A stretch of DNA of 64,000 bases from Adineta ricciae (lineage: Eukaryota; Rotifera; Eurotatoria; Adinetida; Adinetidae): positions 273,808 through 337,807 of the forward strand of contig CAJNOJ010000105.1 in the NCBI GenBank assembly GCA_905250025.1. Reading direction: 5' to 3'. The notes under the pieces were generated by a model. That model was not told where the DNA came from. It worked only from the letters and a program-made list of their open reading frames with translations, and ran no database searches. The position numbers and the translations under genes are program-made. Shown piece by piece: positions 57,800 to 64,000 of this stretch. The first letter of the stretch is position 1; every line of letters starts with the position of its first letter.

Positions 57800-58458
57800 T
57801 CATTTACCTAGAATTACACCACTAGAAGTACCATTAAGTGCCGTTCCGTTGTATCCCGATACTGATAACGTTGTCGCATTCGATATGACCGTAGACGTTG
57901 CGCTTTGTGTTGTTGTAGTTGTTGTCGTTGTTGTTCTCGCTGCTACTGCCGTCGTTGCTGTAGTACCTGCTGTAACATTTGTAGTAGCCGTTACAGCAGC
58001 TGTAGTACCTGCTGTAACATTTGTAGTAGCCATTACGGCAGTTGTAGTACCTGCTGTAACATTTGTAGTAGCCGTTACAGCAGCTGTAGTACCTGCTGTA
58101 ACATTTGTAGTAGCCGTTACAGCAGCTGTAGTACCTGCTGTAGCATTTGTAGTAGCCGTTACGACAGTTGTAGTACCTGCTGTAACATTTGTAGTAGCCG
58201 TTACATCAGCTGTAGTACCTGCTGTAACATTTGTAGTAGCCGTTACGACAGTTGTAGTGTCTGCTGTAGCATTTGTAGTAGCCGTTACGACAGTTGTAGT
58301 ACCTGCTGTAACATTTGTAGTAGCCGTCACGACAGTTGTAGTGTCTGCTGTAGCATTTGTAGTAGCCGTTACGACAGTTGTAGTACCTGCTGTAACATTT
58401 GTAGTAGCCGTTACAGCAGCTGTAGTACCTGCTGTGATAGGTGTGGTTGTTTCTTGTG
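57800..58458 (-). CDS. Thr-rich mucin-like protein, 3' exon (partial gene)
   Basis: On the minus strand the frame from an acceptor at about 58458 (TTTAAG|CACAAG) to the TGA at 57800-57802 encodes AQETTTPITAGTT, then about eleven 14-residue repeats close to TAGTTAAVTATTNV, then a tail with NATTLSVSGYNGTALNG and the end GVILGK. Each repeat has many Thr for O-glycosylation, and most have an NVT or NAT sequon, so an extended glycosylated stalk of a secreted or surface protein is inferred. The upstream exons, with a signal peptide, were not found. The plus-strand Val/Ala-rich and Cys-rich frames over the same DNA are shadows of the repeat. Confidence 0.6.
57960..58440. repeat. 42-bp tandem repeat (about 11 units)
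   Basis: The unit begins GTAGTACCTGCTGTAACATT and contains TTGTAGTAGCCGTTACAGCAGCT-like sequence. Units vary at a few positions (GTAACA/GTAGCA, CAGCAGCT/GACAGTTG, TACCTGC/TGTCTGC) and the length stays at 42 bp, keeping the reading frame on the minus strand. Confidence 0.9.
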
Positions 58459-61274
58459 CTTAAATTAAAAAAATTAAAGCGAGATTTCCTTTTGAGCTCA
58501 CATCGATTAGTTATGAGTGCTCATGAACAAACCTGGACTGTTGCCAATGCTTATAAAAACCATGAAGAGACTTATACTGATAAAGTACATATCACTAAAA
58601 AACAACGCGTGCACTCACACAAGATAAATATAATGAAAAATGCACAGCTACAAAACATCATCGTTTTGATTCATTATCGATTCAATCATGTGAATGACGT
58701 CAAATAAGTATGTCTAATAGGCGAATAACTACGACAAAGAAAACAAAATCTATGTGAAAAAGCATTTGCAAAGATTGAGACGTATCGATGTTTATCTCAC
58801 TTTCGTCACATGTTCGATATATAACGAAGGATGGTATGTAAAATCAAGGCCCATCGGGAGAAAAAACGACGATTTTCTATATTAGAGCGTAGATGATTAC
58901 AGATACAACAAAGAAAAATCCTTCATTGGCATTTAAAATTATCTTTTCAAAATAAGAACTTTCTTCGTATGTGCATACATCCTTTCTGTGATTGTGTCCG
59001 AAACTTCTTATTTGAATCATCGAACATATAATAAAGTTCATAACTGACTTATAATATCGTCTCATGATAGTATACTGACAACAATAATATTTGAAAAGGA
59101 CTTTGCTTTTGCATGGTGGTAAGTACTTTTCAACTTTTCGATGCTCACTCTCACTTCGACGAAAAAGGACGACAAGAGCGGTGAAAGAACAGCCATCTAT
59201 ATGTACATAGTCAAATGTGTCATAAAGCTGGTGTGCTTACTTTACATAACGAGAGAAAGATAAGAAAACATTTAAATCATCATATTTCATATCACAATCA
59301 GCTTAACACATATGTATTCGAATCTTCTGATGAGGATGATCATAAAATCTCAAATATACAAACATCCGATTAGATTTTGAGAAAATTTGAGTGAAACCAA
59401 AAGATGTTTTGCATATGAAGGAGGCACATAATTTCGTACTATAAGCACAGATGCAAAGTACGAACATTTGAAATACCGAGTCATAAACAAAAATATTTCT
59501 TCCTTCGAACCGCAGGTGTATGTGCAAAGTACGTCGAATATTGCTTTCGTCTGAAGAAGCACGAGTACGAATACTTTTGTCCTCACATGCTCTTTCATCG
59601 TTGTCAGCACATAATGATTTGACGGAAGAGTTTTGTGTACTATTGATCAACAAGAAAAGTTTAATAATCAAATAGGGATACAAAATATATCGACTAATGA
59701 TTATCTATTGTTATATTTTGTCATTGAGATCAATATCTATCAGGAATGAATAACAGAAATGAGTAATAGGACGAGAACAGTAATTGCGTAGGATTACGAA
59801 CACAACTTATCTAGTTTACAATGTTTCTTTTTTCTTAATCTATCTTTGATAATTTCAAACTAATCTCCTCACATATGTTTCAGTAACATAATCACATCAC
59901 AATGGAAGTAAAATGTAAAAAAATCAATGCCAACGAAGTATCGAAAAACAACCTAAAATGAGTTTCAATCGGGCTTAATGTAGTGAATCTACAAAAAATA
60001 TCGTTTTTTAAACGCTTTTAACGTCTATTATGTAATTGAGCATCAGTGCTGACTAAGTTCATTTGGGAGCTATATTTAAAAAACAAGGATCGATTTATTT
60101 TTTTCTCAGAATATCACAGATCTTGTGTGTAAGGACTAACTGTTGGATAAATAGTTCGCTTCTACTCTAAAGAATGCTCATTCAAACCCTCGAGTGTTAT
60201 CTCGTTGACATTATTCTCCCTATAAGACAATGCCATGAACAATAATCTGACATAAGAAAAATAACTCTTGCGGTTTTGATTTACTACGTTCTTTAGATAA
60301 ACTAATATGTGCAACTATATTATAGTTTGTAAAATAATAACATTGCATTCGTTTTACAATAGTAAAATGTATATCAGTCGCCGGTAATGGTAAAAGTTAA
60401 TATTATCAATTGATAAATCATACACTGAAGTAGACGAGAAAGGTACATATATATATATATATATATATATATGCAGTAACGGTAATTCTTCAGCAATGGT
60501 AGGTTTAGTAATAGACAAAACACACAAGTGAGGAATATAATCAGCTTTCTCTCAAAGCGTTGTTTGTTTGGTGCGCGCTATCACATTTTTTCGTTGCAAA
60601 TATTGATAGAAAAACAGCATGTTCTCGCTATCTACAAGAAGAATAATTTTGGAAAGAAAAGAACATCGTTGGAAATTGATGAGCTTATTCCGTTTATTCT
60701 TCCGGTTCAGATTTCCTTCTTTCGGAAAAGGAGTCGATTTATGTGCAGGTAGTATAAACACTCCTATCCTTCGTGAATACTTCATTGCATGTTCGTCTAT
60801 AATAAGAACTGCTATTATCGTAATAAACACAATATAGATCGAAGTATTCACAAGAATAATCTTGACCAATTGATTACCTATTTTGAACGAAAACAGAATA
60901 CACACTGTATATAACCGTACGTATCAATGAATAAATTGTCTTCCGAATCAGTTTCAAACAACATTGATCTATGATCTTCTCAATGATTTTATCAAGATAG
61001 AACTTGCAAGTGTATAGATGATTGACATGGTAATGGCATCCTGAATTGCAAAATCTTTGACAATATTGAGTTAGTAGTATTTGTGCCGGAGGAAAATCAT
61101 GCTTTAGATACTTCATTTGCATGACTTTTCTCATTCATTGAGAACAAGTGCTCATATGTAATCGTCTTCATAAGTATTTAAAGTAAAAATCATGAACTCG
61201 CGTTGATTCTAAAATTGTCGTATTTACAAAAGAAAAACAATACACGCCATTGAAGTCAGTCGTGACCTAAGAGA
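58459..61274. other. Long stretch without a recognised gene
   Basis: Frames of up to ~125 codons (for example 59303-59683 minus and 60552-60905 minus) have no recognisable domain or second copy to compare. Upstream exons of the Thr-rich gene may lie in the first part. A (TA)13 microsatellite is at 60447-60472. Confidence 0.4.
60447..60472. repeat. (AT)13 microsatellite
   Basis: Uninterrupted alternating A and T over 26 bp. Confidence 0.95.
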
Positions 61275-62686
61275 GTGTTTATTCGCATCAATCATTCTCA
61301 ATTCATTAGAAGAAAGAGGGTCGATCGATTAAAAATTACTCACAGTCAATTGGATCTGATTACGGGATATAGCGATAGGAACCACTTCGACGCCACGTTC
61401 GAACTTTCGATCGATACAAGATATATCTTGGTTGTAACGACTGTCAATTCAGGTGTAATTGGTTCGTTCTCGATCACTCTATTTGGTTCAAGTATAGTAC
61501 AACTTGAACGTATTCGTGAGTATTATATATCGCTATGGAGAGGACGTTCAATTTGTAGACAGCATTACCTGATAATTTGATTCACATTTGACTTAATTCG
61601 GTAGATCACTTCGATTCAATTTTGAGAACAAATAAAAAAAAGAGTTCTTTTTTGTACTAATTCATGATAGCCAAACATTTCGAGTATATTTTAAACATTA
61701 AACTAGTTGAATATGTTATCCACAGAAGTAAGTTAACGATACTTTTTATACTTGAATATAGATATTGAACGATTCATCGAATCAAAATATACATCTGCAC
61801 TATCAAAAGATCATGACCAATATTATGCTCTTTCTTGTGATTTTATCCCTGAATACTATTATGAAGCAATACAAATCAACGTGAATAAAATTTGCGCCAC
61901 ACTACTACTGAACTCCTAGCCAATATTCGATATATATTGGTTATAACAACGTGTTCATCATCTAAAACAGTAGACTTCTCTATCCAAGTGCTCGGCAGAA
62001 ACAATGTTAGTCTTCGACGTACACGCGAGTAGTATTGCAACACGCAGCTCATAAAATTTATCTTCTGAATAGTATCTCAAATGAAAACTTGATTTTTGTT
62101 TGAATAGATTCTTCTTTGGGTTTTCATTCTAATTATTCATCGAAACTAACCACAAAAAGTCGAATGTATGATAAAAATTGTATTCGTTCATATTGCTACT
62201 ATGAAAGTCTACGATTAACCGTTCAAATCGATGGATATTATGGTATTTCAACTGGTAAAAGTTCTGATATAAACATAAATCTCTACAAGAATCACTTCGA
62301 TCCGTTAAATCCACGACAAAATTTAGTTGAAATTGGTAGATATGGTTGTTCTAACGGTGATCGTGATGGAAGATATACAGCCTATCTTGAGTCTCAACTT
62401 CACGACCCATGCGGATGACATCGTTCTCAATCGATGTATATGGTCTAAGTAATATTACGCTTCAGCACTTCGGTAACATTTCGTAGGTGTTTGATATTGT
62501 TGATTGTCGTCTAATCTTTTAGTTGATAATTCGATTTCCTGTTATGTTGGTGGTGCATGTAATATTCAAGTTAAAAGTATTGGTCTCACTCTCGACGATA
62601 TTTTACGATTGGAAGTCAATCGAAACATGTCGATAGGTGATCAGCCACTTCTGGTCAAAATGAGTACTACGTTTGCAACAATCATG
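61275..62686 (+). pseudogene. Decayed member of the bdelloid repeat-plus-7TM surface receptor family
   Basis: Pieces of a repeated extracellular beta domain can be followed. A first unit reads ATFELSIDTRYILVVTT, then GSFSITLFG (about 61370-61510). A second (from 61762) reads YTSALSKDHDQYYALSC, then EYYYEAIQINV, and shifts frame into IRYILVITT, then FSIQVLG. A third (from 62109) reads SSKLTTKSRMYDKN, then YESLRLTVQIDGYY, NHFDPLNPRQNL, and breaks at 62418 with loss of the LVVTT part. A last exon (from about 62522) has GGACNIQVKSIGLTLDDILR, the juxtamembrane region before the 7TM part, cut by the N at 62687.

At least two frame losses and internal deletions mark it as a pseudogene. The family assignment is from memory of bdelloid proteins. 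Confidence 0.6.
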
Positions 62687-62687
62687 N
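62687..62687. other. Single-N junction; right side belongs after 45286
   Basis: The first 28 bp after the N repeat 45259-45286. The sequence then follows the hydrolase/Ser-rich gene spacer of the haplotype that breaks off at 45286. Confidence 0.88.
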
Positions 62688-63515
62688 ATACCTTTTGTTA
62701 ATATACGTGAGTAAGTATCATAAATAACTCCAATTGATGTTGTTTTTGCTTTATTGAAAAAAAGAAGGTCATGTTTTCATCTTATGGCCAACAAGATTGT
62801 ATAGTATGTAGATGCTGCAATGTCAAAGATATAAGTTCGGGCTTTTAATCCACCGATTGTTAACATCATAAAATGATCTTTTAGAGCAAATACTAGACTT
62901 GATTTACTGCTGGTAGTTAAATTGTCAGAAATCAAACTTCAAGCATCGGACACATATATGGCAAAGAGATGACTACTCCCAGGTGTTTTATGGCGAATAA
63001 ATAAATCATAGAGAAAAAGTCAATAGTTTTCTAGAGTAAATCGTTCGACAAACCTTAATACAACAACTTTTTTGCCATGATTTGTCATTCATGACATCCT
63101 CACCAACTTCTTATGATGACGAAATCAGTTGACTGGAGACTTGATCTTTACCTATGTTTACTTGCACAAGCACAGTTTAGATAAGCAAGTGTCTCTTTCG
63201 ACAAAGCGTTGATCCATCTTATCAGTCAAAGGTAAAAACTATTCTCAGCATTATGAATAGTTTTTTCTTTATCTATTCTGAGAAAGATCCCACAAATGTA
63301 GATACCAGGTTTAAAACCAAACACCCTTATGTGTTTACTGAAAAGCTAATCATCAGGGTTTTTCGTCGCTAAACAAGAGAAACATGTCCTTTATCTATTT
63401 CAACGACAGTGAGAGTGTATAAAAGCGCGAGAGAATAATACGGAATCATTGCATTTATTACTTGTTTATTAATAAAACAAGGTAAGGATGAGACGAGTGT
63501 TTAGTTTTTCTACCA
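62688..63515. promoter_or_regulatory. Divergent upstream region of the hydrolase and Ser-rich protein genes, other haplotype
   Basis: Homologous to about 47010-47823, with scattered substitutions and small indels. A TATAAAA box is at 63418-63424, about 95 bp before the Ser-rich gene start. Confidence 0.55.
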
Positions 63516-64000
63516 ATGGTGCCTTCTTCAATGAATGTTTTAGACATGGCGAATTCAAGCACCCAAGATTTAGTCGTCGATGGGGCCGAACTGAGCCACC
63601 CAATAACCATTAAACGCGGTAAAACATCTCGCATTCATCAGGTCGTTGCATATCCAACGCAATTAACCCGAAAAACGACCAACGGTTTCGCTGATAGTTC
63701 AACTCCACCCGATCCGAAAACAATTAAGAAATGTCGATGGCACACAGCTGGCATCATTCGATTTCATATCAATCCGGAAACAAATCAAATCTATGAAGCA
63801 CGACCCAGTCTACATGAACTCGAAATCACCTTAGAATGTCTGCTCGACGAATCCCACAAACAGCAATTAGCTACACGGGCCGAACAAATCTATGGATTGG
63901 AATTTACATCCGAAAACTTTGTCATCTGTCCGTTTCAAACATTTCTTGCACAACTAACAGTACCCATGGACGGCGTTCCGAAAACGTACTATGGTGTTTT
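63516..64000 (+). CDS. Ser-rich protein of unknown function, intact 5' end (runs off the window)
   Basis: Intact N-terminus of the gene whose other allele lies at 47824-49230. The frame starts MVPSSMNVLDMANSS at 63516 (an alternative in-frame ATG is at 63531), continues through AELSHPITIKRGKTSRIH and joins the shared part at GFADSSTPPDPKTIKK. It is open to the window end. About 36 codons around the start (from MNVLDM to the VAYPTQLTRK stretch) are missing or altered in the other allele. No signal peptide or known domain is seen. Confidence 0.7.
   Translation, partial: MVPSSMNVLDMANSSTQDLVVDGAELSHPITIKRGKTSRIHQVVAYPTQLTRKTTNGFADSSTPPDPKTIKKCRWHTAGIIRFHINPETNQIYEARPSLHELEITLECLLDESHKQQLATRAEQIYGLEFTSENFVICPFQTFLAQLTVPMDGVPKTYYGV

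Noticed and set aside
57960-58440. Possible CRISPR-like array
   Set aside because: Units are directly adjacent with no unique spacers, and the sequence is a coding tandem repeat in a eukaryote.
57795-58463. Plus-strand Val/Ala-rich frame and Cys/Ser-rich frame over the 42-bp repeat
   Set aside because: The unit length is a multiple of three, so all frames stay open. The minus-strand reading gives a plausible Thr-rich glycosylated stalk with sequons and a non-repeat tail, so the others are shadows.
1-64000. tRNA, rRNA or bacterial operon features
   Set aside because: No tRNA-like cloverleaf or rRNA segment was recognised by reading, and the intron-rich genes rule out a prokaryotic source.

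Overview
The window looks like nuclear DNA of a bdelloid rotifer (Adineta/Rotaria type). The signs are AT-rich sequence, very short GT-AG introns (about 38-60 bp), homologous copies a few percent apart, bacterial-type enzymes that carry introns (GH78 alpha-L-rhamnosidase, a bacterial alpha/beta hydrolase, a T4 Rnl1-like RNA ligase), and a decayed member of a repeat-plus-7TM receptor family that I recall as abundant in bdelloids. The assignment is recognition, not a database result.

The window is a scaffold of about ten contigs joined by single N characters at 10564, 23422, 25121, 34104, 38922, 41719, 43560, 45287 and 62687. At three joins the same 221 bp occurs, apparently unchanged, on both sides of the N. 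The contigs 25122-34103 and 34105-41718 begin and end at the same sequence points, so they look like the two haplotype arms of one assembly bubble laid end to end. Likewise 43561-45286 plus 62688-64000 is one haplotype and 45288-62686 the other. The apparent ~11.4 kb tandem duplication (1-10563 versus about 11407-22383) is probably also two haplotypes.

Layout. (1) 1-10563 and 11407-22383, in two copies: a small secreted cysteine protein, a complete delta-type phosphoinositide phospholipase C (11 exons, 816 aa), a divergently transcribed protein with a HeLo/MLKL-type four-helix N-terminus, and a decayed presenilin-like gene. (2) 22.2-25.1 kb: two small paralogous proteins and a multi-pass membrane protein. 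(3) The bubble, 25.1-41.7 kb, in two copies: a small CYSTM-like tail-anchored protein, an F-box/LRR gene with one LRR per 84-nt exon, a Frag1/DRAM-like membrane protein and the GH78 rhamnosidase. Arm A carries a 1,076-bp foldback/MULE-like element in a decayed F-box gene but an intact rhamnosidase. Arm B carries the intact F-box gene but a rhamnosidase with a stop in its catalytic motif and a missing piece. (4) 41.7-47 kb: a membrane-anchored bacterial-type alpha/beta hydrolase. (5) 47-62.7 kb: a Ser-rich protein next to a calcium-sensor/MORN fusion, a rhodopsin-like GPCR, a multi-pass membrane protein, an RNA ligase, a Thr-rich mucin-like gene and the decayed 7TM-family gene.

The genes do not form an operon. 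The main functional link I can propose is the divergent pair of phospholipase C and HeLo/MLKL-like gene, kept in both copies, because phosphoinositides and inositol phosphates control MLKL in vertebrates. Exon coordinates were derived by hand from frame and splice-site consistency.
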